64,000 nt of DNA from positions 62,001 through 126,000 of the forward strand of contig NZ_JACXIY010000019.1 in assembly GCF_014705655.1 (NCBI RefSeq), read 5' to 3'. Under the pieces are notes generated by a model. It ran no database searches. It had not been told where the DNA came from and worked only from the letters and a program-made list of their open reading frames with translations. The position numbers and the translations under genes are program-made. This DNA is from Paenibacillus arenilitoris. GTDB taxonomy: Bacteria; Bacillota; Bacilli; Paenibacillales; Paenibacillaceae. This document shows, in pieces, positions 49,726 to 58,719 of this stretch (the first letter of the stretch is position 1; every line of letters starts with the position of its first letter).

Positions 49726-50598
49726 TTACTTCCTAACACTTGATAATACCCGTTCGAAATAGACGCAATTAAGCAGCACCGCGACGTCCGAAGCCGCGAA
49801 CACCAGTAAATCCCATACGTGCGTGAACGTAAAGAGCTGAAGCCGGATCAGGACGAAGTAGCTTGCCCACATCGCGAGCGGAACCGACGCCTTGATCGCC
49901 CAATGAAGCCTGCAATAACAAACGACCGCCACCAGGAAGCTCGCGATAAAGCAATCGATGAGAATGACCATGACCGTGTTCCTTGCCGGATCGTCGAACC
50001 AATGGACGGCAAACCGGTAATGGCCGGCCAAGGTCGGGATTGCGATAATATCGGTATAAAGCGTATAGGTCATACTGAACAAGGTGAAAAACCGAATAAA
50101 GCGGGACGATACCCAAAGCAGGCTGTCGTACCACTTTTTCGTCATCAGAAAATAAAGGAACAAGCCTATCGCGGTATACGCCGGATTCCACCAATTCAGC
50201 TTATAGATGCCGATCGCCAGAAAAATAAGCTCGATGCCGACGAACATCGCGGTCAGCAGCAGGACCGGCGCAACGCCGAGCCCGAACGCGGCGATGGACA
50301 CCGCTACCGTCGAAACGAGAAACCGCTGCGAAATGTAGGCGCCCAGCGTCATATCGTAGTACCCGTTCTCTAATATTTGCGGATAATATTCGTAGCTTTG
50401 CAGCCAGAAAAAAATGATGTTTTCCAAAAAGCCCGCCATGCCGCTCATGCAAAAAAATAACGCGACGAGCTTCATGTCTCTTTTCTTCCATAAGGTATAA
50501 GCAAGCAAAATGACGCAAAGCACGGCCGGTATTAGGAACCAAACGGCGTTCCCCGCAAGTAAATTCACTCTCAATTGAAGTAGCGGCGGCAGCTGCAT
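49726..50598 (-). CDS. Polytopic membrane protein of unknown function
   Basis: 290 residues, about eight TM helices (AVWFLIPAVLCVILLAYTLW; LVALFFCMSGMAGFLENIIFFW; VAVSIAAFGLGVAPVLLLTAMFVGIELIFLAIGIY; VMVILIDCFIASFLVAVVCYC). GGGAGG precedes ATG 50598. Resembles the conserved CBO0543-like membrane proteins of spore-forming Firmicutes in length and topology, but I have no specific motif to confirm it. Monocistronic. Confidence 0.7.
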   Translation of the reverse strand: MQLPPLLQLRVNLLAGNAVWFLIPAVLCVILLAYTLWKKRDMKLVALFFCMSGMAGFLENIIFFWLQSYEYYPQILENGYYDMTLGAYISQRFLVSTVAVSIAAFGLGVAPVLLLTAMFVGIELIFLAIGIYKLNWWNPAYTAIGLFLYFLMTKKWYDSLLWVSSRFIRFFTLFSMTYTLYTDIIAIPTLAGHYRFAVHWFDDPARNTVMVILIDCFIASFLVAVVCYCRLHWAIKASVPLAMWASYFVLIRLQLFTFTHVWDLLVFAASDVAVLLNCVYFERVLSSVRK

Positions 50599-50722
50599 AC
50601 AGGCCTCCCGGGCAAGATGTGATCGGACGCGTTATCACCATTATGGTTGGAATCGGGCCAAAGTATTCGATCGGACCTGGACGGGGGGCGATGAGGCTAC
50701 CGCGCCGCCGGCGAGAGGCAAT

Positions 50723-50757
50723 GAAAAAAAGCCCTTCCGCTCGATTCGCGGAAGGGC
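50723..50757 (-). terminator. Terminator of the FMN reductase gene
   Basis: Minus strand GCCCTTCCGC and GCGGAAGGGC stem followed by TTTTTTTCATT, 10 bases after the stop. Confidence 0.9.
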
Positions 50758-50767
50758 CATTCTTGTC

Positions 50768-51310
50768 CTATTGTCTTAACGTTTTCAAAGCGCCGCTCCA
50801 GGCAAGCACTTGATCGAGCATGCCGTTCACGTTCGTCAGATGCAAATCCGCCGGTTTGAACACGGTATAATTCTCGAAATCGGTGAACAGCGACAGAGCC
50901 GGATGGATGCGCACGTCGGCGATGGACAATTCGCCCAGGATGCCGCGCAGATGCTCGGCCGCGCGCCCGCCCCCCACGGAGCCGTAGCTCACGATGCCGG
51001 CCGCTTTGTCGTTCCAGGCTTCGCGGGCGTAATCGAGCGCGTTCTTCAAGGCGCCCGAAATGCTGTGGTTGTATTCCGAGACGATGAAGACGAAGCCGTC
51101 GAGGCTTGCCAGCTTCTCGTTCCACTTCGCCGCTTGTTCCGTCGCGTCGGCTTCGCCGAGCAGCGGAAGCTTGTACTCCGCGATATCGACGATCTCGTAA
51201 TTCGCGTCGCCGCGCTTGTCGGCGATGCCCTTCACCCATTCCCCCACCTGTGGACTAACGCGCCCTTGGCGAGTGCTTCCCAAAATAATTCCGATATTCA
51301 GCTTTGACAT
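50768..51310 (-). CDS. NADPH-dependent FMN reductase
   Basis: 180 residues, flavodoxin-like reductase. The phosphate loop LGSTRQGRVSPQVGEW, the PLLGEAD turn, FIVSEYNHSISGALKNALDYA and SYGSVGGGRAAEHLRGIL match FMN_red/azoreductase proteins such as YwqN/chromate reductase. Reduces FMN, quinones or azo dyes with NADPH. Start ATG 51310 with AGGAGGGAAG upstream. Confidence 0.93.
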   Translation of the reverse strand: MSKLNIGIILGSTRQGRVSPQVGEWVKGIADKRGDANYEIVDIAEYKLPLLGEADATEQAAKWNEKLASLDGFVFIVSEYNHSISGALKNALDYAREAWNDKAAGIVSYGSVGGGRAAEHLRGILGELSIADVRIHPALSLFTDFENYTVFKPADLHLTNVNGMLDQVLAWSGALKTLRQ

Positions 51311-51404
51311 GTTCTTCCCTCCTGATTTGCCATAATTTGAAAGGAAATCCCCTTCTATTTGCCATTATTACATGATGTTCAATGAAAAACAAATGATGAA
51401 TTTC

Positions 51405-51621
51405 TTAAACGAATCGCTTCTTATAAAGGCTTGGCGGCACGCCGACCGAACCGCGGAACACCCTGCTGAAATACAAAGGATTCTCGTAGCCGACGATGGA
51501 GGCGACCTCCTTGACGCTAAGGGAAGACTCCAAGAGCAGCTTCTTCGCCTCGTTCATGCGGTTATCGGTCAAATATTTCACCGGCGTCGTGCCGGTCGCT
51601 TCCTTAAACTTATGAATAAAC
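51405..51621 (-). pseudogene. C-terminal fragment of an AraC-family regulator
   Basis: Minus-strand frame reads FIHKFKEATGTTPVKYLTDN, RMNEAKKLLLESSLSVKEVA and YENPLYFSRVFRGSVG, ending at TAA 51405. That is the last ~70 residues of an AraC double HTH. Upstream of about 51621 the similarity stops dead and glycoside hydrolase sequence on the other strand begins. Confidence 0.85.
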
Positions 51622-52487
51622 CGGAAGAGGCGGGCAGGGTCATTTACGGCAGCGAGAGCGGCTCCGGCTTGGAAGCTTGGCTCGCCGTCAGGGACAACGA
51701 CGCGATGAGCGCCCAGTTCATCTGGACCGGCATCGATTATTTAGGCGAGGCGAGGGGATGGCCCGTGCGCGTCGCGCAGGCCGGCTTCCTGGACCTTGCC
51801 GGCTTCAAGAAGACGAGCTACCACTACCGCCGGAGCTTATGGAGCGAGGAGCCGGCCGTCTTCCTCGCGGCGATGAAGCAGGACGAACCCGAGCTTGGCG
51901 CAAGGGGCAGATGGAGCGGCGGCGTCCCGCATTGGAACTGGGAAGCCGGCGAGCGGCTGAGAGTCGCCTGCCATACCAACTGCGAGGAGGCGGAGCTCTT
52001 CCTTAACGGACGATCTTTGGGAACGAGGAAGCTTGCGGACGCGCCGCGGCTGTACCTAACATGGGAAGTCCCATTCGAGGAAGGGACGTTGGAAGCCGCC
52101 GCCAAAGGCAAAGACGGCAAGCTGCATTCGTATGCGCTTCATACGGCCTCCAAGCCGACGAAGCTTGCGCTTAGCGTCGATGATGCGGAGCTGAAAGCCG
52201 ACGGCCAGGATATCGCCCACGTCGAGATCCAGGTGGCTGACCGCGACGGCAATCCCGTCTATCTGGCGGATCATCCGATTACGCTGTCCGTTGAAGGCCC
52301 CGGCGAAATCATCGGGATGGAGAACGGGGACGTTCAGGATTTGGAGCCTTACAGCTCCAGGACGAGAAAAGCTTATCGCGGCAGGCTTCTCGCTTATGTC
52401 CGCGCGACGACTTCGGCGGGCCGGATCGTCGTGACGGCCGAGTCGCCGGGGCTCGAGCCGGCCCGGGCGGCGATTACGGCCGGATAG
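51622..52487 (+). pseudogene. C-terminal fragment of a glycoside hydrolase family 2 protein
   Basis: The plus-strand frame carries the end of a GH2 beta-galactosidase-like enzyme: VIYGSESGSGLEAWLAVRDN, AQFIWTGIDYLGEARGWPVR, FKKTSYHYRRSLWSEEPAVF, a DUF4982-type domain (EEAELFLNGRSLGTRKLADA) and an Ig-like domain (DIAHVEIQVADRDGNPVYLA). The catalytic TIM barrel (normally several hundred residues upstream) is lost. An open frame from 51372 crosses into the antisense of the AraC fragment and should not be called as one gene. Confidence 0.85.
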
Positions 52488-52495
52488 CCGTTAAC

Positions 52496-52554
52496 GAAAC
52501 GAGACCGCTCCATGCGCAAGGCTTGCGCGCGGAGCGGTCTCGTTCTCTTTTTTC
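52496..52554 (+). terminator. Terminator after the GH2 fragment (possibly bidirectional)
   Basis: ACGAGACCGCTCC and GGAGCGGTCTCGT form a long stem, followed by TCTCTTTTTTC on the plus strand. Confidence 0.8.
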
Positions 52555-53003
52555 AACCTGCTTGACCGAAAAAATAAAAGAAGCCCAGCAATAGCAGCGT
52601 CAGGAGTATCCCAAAAAACAGCGTCCTTCCTTTGGGCGCGGGACCCTCTCGAAGAACCTGCACGCCTAAGGGCAGGAACGCGGCGCACAGCCCCGCCGCC
52701 GCAAGGAACGAGAACCCATAGCGCCCAGCCCGGCCTTGTCGCGCTTATCTTCTTCGACAGCAGAATAACGGCCGGCAGCAGAAGGATATTCCCCGCCGCG
52801 AACGCGCTGTAGGACGCGGTCATTAACGCGGGATGTTCTTGATAGGCCAAAAGCTGGTCGGGGAAGAAAAAATGAAACTTGTACCGGAGCGCTACGCCAA
52901 TCATAAGCAATAGCGGACCTAGAAGGCATGCCACCCCGCCCAGCCACCGCCCGGGGAAGCCGCGGAACGGATCCGGTTTATCTACTTGAATAGCATTGCG
53001 CAT
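52553..53003 (-). pseudogene. Frameshifted small membrane protein in the ABC operon
   Basis: Starts at ATG 53003, 2 bases after the ABC permease stop. The first ~93 codons read MRNAIQVDKPDPFRGFPGRW and LLPAVILLSKKISATRPGW with three hydrophobic segments. Then the sensible frame shifts by one base (around 52713-52735) and continues AGRYGFSFLAAAGLCAAFLP and TLFFGILLTLLLLGFFYFFG, ending at TGA 52553. Total 451 bp, one base off a multiple of three. Either a real frameshift or a sequencing error; the undisturbed product would be about 150 residues. Confidence 0.75.
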
Positions 53004-53005
53004 GC

Positions 53006-53950
53006 TTACGACGCCACGTCCCTGCGGGTGAACACGAGCCAGGAGACGAGATTGAACACGATGAAATAGGCGGCCAATACGGCGATCGAGAAGGCGAGCG
53101 TCATCCCTTCCTGATAAGGACGGCCGACCAAATACGCCGATAAGTCGATGTTGGCGAACAGGACGTATTTGCTCCATTCGTAGCGCCGGATAAACTCCGT
53201 CAGCAGCGTGCCGGCGAATAAGGCGAAGATCGAGAAGCCGATCGCCATGGCGCTGCTGCGGAACGCGGCGGAAATCATGAAGGCCATCGTGACGAACATG
53301 ATCGTGGACACGCCGTTCAGCAAATACGACTGCCACAGATTGGCGAACATGTTCCGTTCGACGATCTGCCCTTGCCCGTCAACGGTCACGAGCTGCAGGC
53401 CCATATGCTGGAACTGATAGAGCAGGCCGTTCACCATGACGGATACGACGAACAGGATGACAAGCAGCAGCAAGCCGAACATGAGCATCGAAATATATTT
53501 GGACAACAAAATTTTGAGCCTGCTCGCGGGGCGGATGAGCAGCAGCTTGATCGTGCCGGACGTGAATTCCCCGGCCAGGCTGTCCCCGGCCACGATGACG
53601 GTGAACAGCGTGATCAGGACGACCAGCTCGGCCGAGCCGTTAATGCCGTCCCACATCGTGCCGGACTCCGGCCGGATGTCATGCGCGAGCCGGTAGTCGT
53701 TGACCGTCATTTGCCTCTGGATGTACGTCTTGTTCTCCTCTTCCGTGTCCGGATCGTTCAGGTTCGCCGCATACTGCCGGTTTTCCTCCGTCAATTGCTC
53801 CTGCCACGTGCCTTCCGGCGCTTCCTTCGTGTCGTAATACCATTCCACGATGCTGCCGAGCAGAACGGCCCCGATCATGAGGCCCACCATGATCCAGGTG
53901 CGCCAGCGGCGATACAGCTTCATATTTTCGTTCAAAATCAAATTAACCAA
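53006..53950 (-). CDS. ABC-2 type transporter permease
   Basis: 314 residues with six TM helices. After the first helix (WRTWIMVGLMIGAVLLGSIVEWYYD) comes a ~90-residue charged extracellular loop rich in Glu/Asn (EDTEEENKTYIQRQMTVNDY region), then LFTVIVAGDSLAGEFTSGTIKLLLIRPASRLKILLSKYISML, the standard ABC2_membrane core. Overlaps the ATPase gene by 8 bases and pairs with it. Resembles BcrB/YhcI-type exporters. Confidence 0.92.
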   Translation of the reverse strand: MVNLILNENMKLYRRWRTWIMVGLMIGAVLLGSIVEWYYDTKEAPEGTWQEQLTEENRQYAANLNDPDTEEENKTYIQRQMTVNDYRLAHDIRPESGTMWDGINGSAELVVLITLFTVIVAGDSLAGEFTSGTIKLLLIRPASRLKILLSKYISMLMFGLLLLVILFVVSVMVNGLLYQFQHMGLQLVTVDGQGQIVERNMFANLWQSYLLNGVSTIMFVTMAFMISAAFRSSAMAIGFSIFALFAGTLLTEFIRRYEWSKYVLFANIDLSAYLVGRPYQEGMTLAFSIAVLAAYFIVFNLVSWLVFTRRDVAS

Positions 53951-54872
53951 TTTGCTCGCCTCCCGTCATTTCGAGGAACCGGTCTTCCAGCGACTGCTGC
54001 CGCGCGCGGACGCCGTATATGCGTATGTCGTTCCGGACGAGCCGCTCCACGATCTCGGGTATGCGATCCCGCTCGGCCGTCACCTCGAGTCCTTCCGGAG
54101 CGCGATGAACCGCCCCCACGCCCTCCATGTCAGACAATGCGGCGAGAGCCCGTTCGGAAGGCAATGCTTCGATCAGGAAGGTTTGCGACGCATCGCCGGC
54201 GCCGATGAAATCGCCGATCAGCTTCACGTCGACGAGCTTCCCTTTGTTCAAAATCGCCACCCGGTCGCACATCAGCTCCATCTCGGAGAGCAGGTGGCTC
54301 GATACGATGACGGTGATTCCTTCTCTCCGGGTCAGCTGGCGCAAATAGTCGCGCAGCTCGCGAATGCCCGCCGGATCGAGACCGTTCGTCGGCTCGTCGA
54401 GAATGAGCAGGGACGGCTTGTGCAGCAGCGCCTGCGCGACGCCGAGCCGCTGGCGCATGCCAAGGGAATATTTGCCCACTTTGTCGTGTATGCGGTTCTC
54501 CAGCTTCACGAGCGAGACAACCTCGTCGATTCTTTGCTTCGAGATGCCCGGTATCATCCGCGCGAAATGGATCAGGTTATGATAGCCGCTCAAAAATTTA
54601 TACATTTCCGGATTTTCCACGATCGCGCCGACGTGGCGGATCGCCTGCTCGAACTCGCTCTTCACGTTTTTCCCTTTAATCCGGATTTCGCCCTCGCCGA
54701 TCGACATCAAGCCGACCATCATGCGGATCGTCGTCGTCTTGCCGGCTCCGTTCGGGCCGAGAAAGCCGAAAATTTCCCCCTGCGGCACGTCGAACGACAA
54801 GTTGTCGATGATCGTGGCCCGCCCGATTTTTTTGGTCACGCCTCGCAAGCTTACGATTGGTTCTTGGCTCAT
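53943..54872 (-). CDS. ABC transporter ATPase (BcrA/CcmA type)
   Basis: 309 residues. Walker A GPNGAGKTTT (~residue 40), signature YSLGMRQRLGVAQAL, Walker B LLILDEPTNGLDP, plus a C-terminal ~80-residue extension typical of bacitracin/lantibiotic exporter ATPases. AAGGAGG precedes ATG 54872. Partner of the permease just downstream; together they likely export a peptide, lipid-linked antibiotic or other amphiphile. Confidence 0.95.
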   Translation of the reverse strand: MSQEPIVSLRGVTKKIGRATIIDNLSFDVPQGEIFGFLGPNGAGKTTTIRMMVGLMSIGEGEIRIKGKNVKSEFEQAIRHVGAIVENPEMYKFLSGYHNLIHFARMIPGISKQRIDEVVSLVKLENRIHDKVGKYSLGMRQRLGVAQALLHKPSLLILDEPTNGLDPAGIRELRDYLRQLTRREGITVIVSSHLLSEMELMCDRVAILNKGKLVDVKLIGDFIGAGDASQTFLIEALPSERALAALSDMEGVGAVHRAPEGLEVTAERDRIPEIVERLVRNDIRIYGVRARQQSLEDRFLEMTGGEQIG

Positions 54873-54884
54873 ATGGGAACCTCC

Positions 54885-55988
54885 TTATTTATGATCTGCC
54901 TGTTGTAAAGACGGCTTGGCATGAAGGATGATATCGGCCGAAACCGCCTGCACGTCGATGCTCCACCGTCCCGTTCCGATTACGCCTTCCAGCAACGATT
55001 TGCCGCTGTCGTCTGCGGCCGGCTCGACCGGGAACGGAAGCGACGTGCGGATCGCGCCGTTTTGCGCGGACGCGCTTAAAGCATAGCCTTCGGCTTCGGG
55101 TAAAATGAACGTCGCGTCGCCCGAATCGGTCGATACGTCGATGTCGCCTTGGATTTGCTCCAGTTGGAGCGCCGTTCCCCTCCCAACGATGCGTACCGGT
55201 CCGGTCGTATCGCGCAGATGCAGGGAACCCGACTCCGCGTCCGCCGCGATGCTGCCGGCAATGCCGGTCAGATGGGTATAGCCGGTTCTGCTCATGAGCG
55301 CGATCGCGCCCTCGACATCCTCGATCGTCGCTTCGCCGTATCGGTTCTTATAGTCAAGGCCTCCCTTGATGCCCGACAAATAAAGACTTCCGTACGAGGC
55401 ATCGACCGCGACATAGCCCGAAACGCCGGTGAGCTCCAGAATGTCGCTGTAAGAAGCGATTTCGACATCCCCCTGAACGCCGTCCACCGTGACGAACCCG
55501 TTCTCGCTCTCGAGCGACAGCTTCATGCCGCCGGGGATATGAAGCACATAGCCAAGCTTGACGGAACCGTCGTCGACCGGCTTGCCATTCGCCGTTGCGG
55601 CCAGCGACAGCCGCCCGTCGGCCGTCCGCTCCTCCACCTTGACGGCTTCCAGCTTGCGTTCCGCCGTCTCCTTATCCTTCGCCGAAGCCGCGACCGTATA
55701 GTGCAGGCGGATCGTATCGTCCGGCGAGCGCTTTACGGCGATCCTCCCTCTCGCGCTTGTCAGCTTCACATCGCCGAGGTCCTGCCGCTTCCACTCGAGC
55801 TGCCGCTCGGCCGTCGCTTCCGCCTCTTGATGCGCTTTGACGTACGCCTCCGTCCGCGGATTGTTTAAAAATTGATCGCCGAACGCTTCGAACAGCTCTT
55901 CTTTCCTGAACGCGACGTCGAGAATCGAGAGCAGGAGCAGGACGGCGACCGATGCGAGAAGAATCGTTCTTTTTTTCCTGAAAACCAT
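54885..55988 (-). CDS. Membrane-anchored DUF4097 beta-helix protein
   Basis: 367 residues from ATG 55988 (GGAGGTGTAGCG upstream). One N-terminal TM helix (KKRTILLASVAVLLLLSIL), a charged helical segment, then a repetitive beta-rich body (GFVTVDGVQGDVEIASYSDILELTGVSGYVAVDASYGSLYLSGIKG...) of ~19-residue rungs, as in DUF4097 proteins. Probably sits outside the membrane and works with the two flanking ABC systems, perhaps as sensor of envelope stress. Confidence 0.85.
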   Translation of the reverse strand: MVFRKKRTILLASVAVLLLLSILDVAFRKEELFEAFGDQFLNNPRTEAYVKAHQEAEATAERQLEWKRQDLGDVKLTSARGRIAVKRSPDDTIRLHYTVAASAKDKETAERKLEAVKVEERTADGRLSLAATANGKPVDDGSVKLGYVLHIPGGMKLSLESENGFVTVDGVQGDVEIASYSDILELTGVSGYVAVDASYGSLYLSGIKGGLDYKNRYGEATIEDVEGAIALMSRTGYTHLTGIAGSIAADAESGSLHLRDTTGPVRIVGRGTALQLEQIQGDIDVSTDSGDATFILPEAEGYALSASAQNGAIRTSLPFPVEPAADDSGKSLLEGVIGTGRWSIDVQAVSADIILHAKPSLQQADHK

Positions 55989-55990
55989 CG

Positions 55991-56737
55991 CTACACCTCC
56001 ACCTCCTTCTCGAAAATATAGCCGCTCAGCCAAATGAATCCGATGCTGATCAGAAACAGGACGACAAACGGGCCCGCATGTAAAAACTCGGCATCGGCGT
56101 CGCTCGCGCCCCCGTAAAAAATATCCGGCATCCACCCCAGCAGCTGGGACAGCAAAGGGGTCACGCGAAGAACGAGCCACAGCGCGCCGAGAAAAGCGGC
56201 AAGCACGACGACGCCCTTGAACCTCGCGACGAGCTGCCCGCACAAGAACGCGAACTGGACGACCGCCAGGAGAAACAGAACGGCAAGGGCGTACATCCAG
56301 AAGGTGTGCAGCGCCAAATTGAGCATGGCGGGCACCAGCTCCGTCATATCCTCGGCGGCGCTCACCTCGTCCCATTTTGACCGCAGCAAAATAAGGGCGA
56401 AGCTGATCGCGATCCACAGCACGCTGCAGACGAACATCGTAAGAACGGCCGCCAGCTTGGCGGTCATCACCTTCCAGCCGCGAATCGGCAGGGCGAGCAG
56501 GAGGTAGATCGAGTTCGTCTTCCACTCGATATGGAGCTGGTAGTAGCCGGCGCCGACCGCGAGAACCGCCGTGAGCAAGAAAGGCAGGAACAGCGACATG
56601 ACCATAATGAAATCGTCATCCCAGACCGGGCTTTTGTACAAAACAAAAAAATGCAGCAGAACGATGGCGACCGCAAAAACGACCGCCAGCGGGAGAACGC
56701 TCCTCAATTCCTTCGCGAATAATTTCCGGAAGCCCAT
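55991..56737 (-). CDS. ABC-2 type transporter permease
   Basis: 248 residues, six TM helices (LPLAVVFAVAIVLLHFFVLYK; MSLFLPFLLTAVLAVGAGYYQL; VLTMFVCSVLWIAISFALILL; FVVLFLISIGFIWLSGYIF). HIEWKTNSIYLLLALPIRGWKVMTAKL is the typical coupling segment. Starts 2 bases before the ATPase stop region (56737/56738) and ends 2 bases before the DUF4097 start. Belongs to the YtrC/D-like permeases controlled by YtrA-type GntR proteins. Confidence 0.9.
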   Translation of the reverse strand: MGFRKLFAKELRSVLPLAVVFAVAIVLLHFFVLYKSPVWDDDFIMVMSLFLPFLLTAVLAVGAGYYQLHIEWKTNSIYLLLALPIRGWKVMTAKLAAVLTMFVCSVLWIAISFALILLRSKWDEVSAAEDMTELVPAMLNLALHTFWMYALAVLFLLAVVQFAFLCGQLVARFKGVVVLAAFLGALWLVLRVTPLLSQLLGWMPDIFYGGASDADAEFLHAGPFVVLFLISIGFIWLSGYIFEKEVEV

Positions 56738-57451
56738 CTACGCGTACACCTTCTCCCATAGGTTCTCGAGCGAGCAGCCGTAGGCCGCGCGCAAGTTCTC
56801 CGCCGAATCGAACTTCTTGATCCAGCCGTTCTGCAGGAAGACGACGTCGTCGAACATCGGCTCCGACTCCTTGACGGAATGCGTCGACAGCACGATCGTC
56901 TGCTCGTCGGATTGAAATTCGGAAAGGATCGAACGGATGATTTTGGCCCGCGAAGACGGGTCAATGCCCGAGAAGGGCTCGTCGAGCAGCACGAGCGGCA
57001 CTTTGCGGGACAGCGCCGCGATCAATTTCAGCCGCGCCCGCATCCCTTTCGATAAGCTCCGAACCTTCTGCTTCCCTTCCAATTCCATCGTCTGCAGCAT
57101 CTCGGCCGCTTTGTCCGCTTGCCAGTCGGCATAGAAGCCGGATATAAAATTTAGCGTTTCCGTCACCGTCATCCAACCGTACAAGTTGTCGATCTCGGGC
57201 AAATAGGCGATTTGACTCTTATTGCGTACGTCGGGCTCCCTCCCGTTCACGCGAATACTGCCCGACGTGGGATAGATCATCCCCGCGATCAGCTTCAGCA
57301 GCGTCGACTTGCCGCTGCCGTTCGGCCCCAGCAGGCCGACGATGCTGCCTCTTCTGATCCTAAGATCGATTCCGGTCAAGGCCTGCTTCAGCAAATACCG
57401 TTTATGAATACCCTTCAGTTCAATGATAATGTCTTGATCCTCCGTGGACAC
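56738..57451 (-). CDS. ABC transporter ATPase (YtrB-like)
   Basis: 237 residues. Walker A GPNGSGKSTLL, signature RSLSKGMRARLKLIAALS (degenerate LSKGM form common in YtrB-type), Walker B LVLLDEPFSGIDPSS, His-switch STHSVKE. Three bases after the GntR regulator stop. Energises the permease encoded next. Confidence 0.95.
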   Translation of the reverse strand: MSTEDQDIIIELKGIHKRYLLKQALTGIDLRIRRGSIVGLLGPNGSGKSTLLKLIAGMIYPTSGSIRVNGREPDVRNKSQIAYLPEIDNLYGWMTVTETLNFISGFYADWQADKAAEMLQTMELEGKQKVRSLSKGMRARLKLIAALSRKVPLVLLDEPFSGIDPSSRAKIIRSILSEFQSDEQTIVLSTHSVKESEPMFDDVVFLQNGWIKKFDSAENLRAAYGCSLENLWEKVYA

Positions 57452-57454
57452 GGG

Positions 57455-57832
57455 CTACTCCCCCTCCATCCCTTTATGTAGTTCGTTGCGCAGCATGCGC
57501 TCGGTTTCCTCCGGCTCGATGCCGAGTCCGCGCATCTCTTCGATAAATTGCCGCACCGCCGCTTGCGCCATCTCCGAACGAATGCGCTGCAGCAGGCTCG
57601 GATCGTTCCGGATGAACGTGCCCTGCCCCCGCAGCGTCTCCGTCAGCCCTTCCCGCTCCATCTCCTGGTACGCCCGCTGCACCGTATTCGGATTGACTTG
57701 CGACATTTGCGCCCTCTCCTTGTGCGAAGGTATTTTATCGCCCGGCGAGAGCTCTCCTCTGGCCAGCGCCTTTTTCACTTCGTTCACCATCTGCAAATAA
57801 ATCGGCATGGAACTGTTAAAATCCAGCTGCAA
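57455..57832 (-). CDS. GntR-family regulator, YtrA subfamily
   Basis: 125 residues from TTG 57832, which has AAGGGGG at ~9 bases; a longer in-frame reading adds 36 unlikely residues. Winged helix (LDFNSSMPIYLQMVNEVKKALARGELSPGDKIPSHKERAQMSQVNPNTVQRAYQEMEREGLTETLRGQGTFI) plus the short helical YtrA tail. First gene of a six-gene operon with two ABC exporters; YtrA-type proteins repress their own operon and are released by cell-envelope antibiotics. Operator-like GTGCAC pair in the leader. Confidence 0.93.
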   Translation of the reverse strand: MQLDFNSSMPIYLQMVNEVKKALARGELSPGDKIPSHKERAQMSQVNPNTVQRAYQEMEREGLTETLRGQGTFIRNDPSLLQRIRSEMAQAAVRQFIEEMRGLGIEPEETERMLRNELHKGMEGE

Positions 57833-57861
57833 TGTCCGGCACCCCCTTGCATCAATAAACC

Positions 57862-57884
57862 AGTGCACTATTTGACTAGTGCAC
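57862..57884. promoter_or_regulatory. Probable YtrA-type operator
   Basis: AGTGCAC and GTGCAC boxes 10-11 bases apart (inverted AGTGCACTA/TAGTGCACC arrangement), immediately downstream of the -10. Confidence 0.7.
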
Positions 57885-57889
57885 CTAAA

Positions 57890-57918
57890 ACAATAGAAGC
57901 TTCGGGCGCTTTTGTCAA
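57890..57918 (-). promoter_or_regulatory. Sigma-A promoter of the YtrA-type operon
   Basis: Minus strand TTGACA, 17 bases, TATTGT. Confidence 0.75.
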
Positions 57919-57937
57919 TTGCTTTTTTTGTCGCAGA

Positions 57938-57972
57938 CAAAAAGCCGCCTTCCGTCGGTCGGAAGGCGGCTT
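57938..57972 (-). terminator. Terminator of the HEAT-repeat gene
   Basis: Minus strand AAGCCGCCTTCC and GGAAGGCGGCTT stem followed by TTTGTCTGC; it overlaps the upstream end of the YtrA promoter region. Confidence 0.85.
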
Positions 57973-57998
57973 CGCAACGATTCGTACGCTTTGCCTCT

Positions 57999-58673
57999 TT
58001 ATGTCGCGCAGCTCTTCATGAGCGCTTTGGCCGATTTCGCTACGGCCGTTTTTGCATCGGCCGCATAGGCTGCCGCGATGTTACTTATTTCGGGCCTTAG
58101 CCCGGGGGCGGAAGCCGATACGTGGACGAGCCCCTTCAGCACCAAGCCGCGATGCCGACCCTCCCACACCGTTAACGCTTCTTGCAGCAAGGGGAACACG
58201 GTCCGCGCTTCATCCTCCCCCGCCTTCGCGGCGCATGCGATCATCTCGATCGTATAATCGCGGACGACGATGCTGGCATCGGAGCTCAGCATTTGCCGAA
58301 GGACTGGCAGCGCGCCGATGACGGCCGCCGGTACGAGAGGCGCGATCAGCGCGAGCGCGTGCGCCGCTTCCCAGCGGACCTTCGCCGCTCGATGATTCAG
58401 CTTCGCCAGCAGCTCATCCGCATACGGTACGACCAGCTGCGGTTGACGCTCCGCCACCTTGGTCATCACCTCCGCGCAGTCGCCCGCCAGCTTCGGCTTC
58501 TTCGCCTGCTTCAACCCTTCCGCGATTTCCGTCAGCGCGCCGGGGTTCTCCAGGCACATCGCCGCAACCCGCTCGTTCGACTCCTGCGTCCTGTCTCCCG
58601 CCTCAGACGACAACAGAGATAAAAGTTTCAATGCTTCTCCAGCCTCCCGCCGATTCGTTTGCGTTCTATGCAA
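57999..58673 (-). CDS. HEAT-repeat protein
   Basis: 224 residues, all helical, with at least four HEAT-like hairpins (VPYADELLAKLNHRAAKVRWEAAHALALIAPLVPAAV; VLRQMLSSDASIVVRDYTIEMIACAAKAG; VFPLLQEALTVWEGRHRGLVLKGLVHVSA). No catalytic motif; presumably a protein-binding scaffold in the cytosol. Monocistronic, divergent from the response regulator. The start is weakly supported (no clear ribosome site). Confidence 0.8.
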   Translation of the reverse strand: MHRTQTNRREAGEALKLLSLLSSEAGDRTQESNERVAAMCLENPGALTEIAEGLKQAKKPKLAGDCAEVMTKVAERQPQLVVPYADELLAKLNHRAAKVRWEAAHALALIAPLVPAAVIGALPVLRQMLSSDASIVVRDYTIEMIACAAKAGEDEARTVFPLLQEALTVWEGRHRGLVLKGLVHVSASAPGLRPEISNIAAAYAADAKTAVAKSAKALMKSCAT

Positions 58674-58691
58674 AGGATAACATGTTCCGCT

Positions 58692-58719
58692 TTGTACATA
58701 AAATGGAATGCGATATAAT
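58692..58719 (+). promoter_or_regulatory. Promoter of the response regulator gene
   Basis: TTGTAC, 16 bases, TATAAT. ATGATTCTCAA at 58733-58743 just downstream also occurs inside the Fur box at 63172-63190. Confidence 0.6.
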
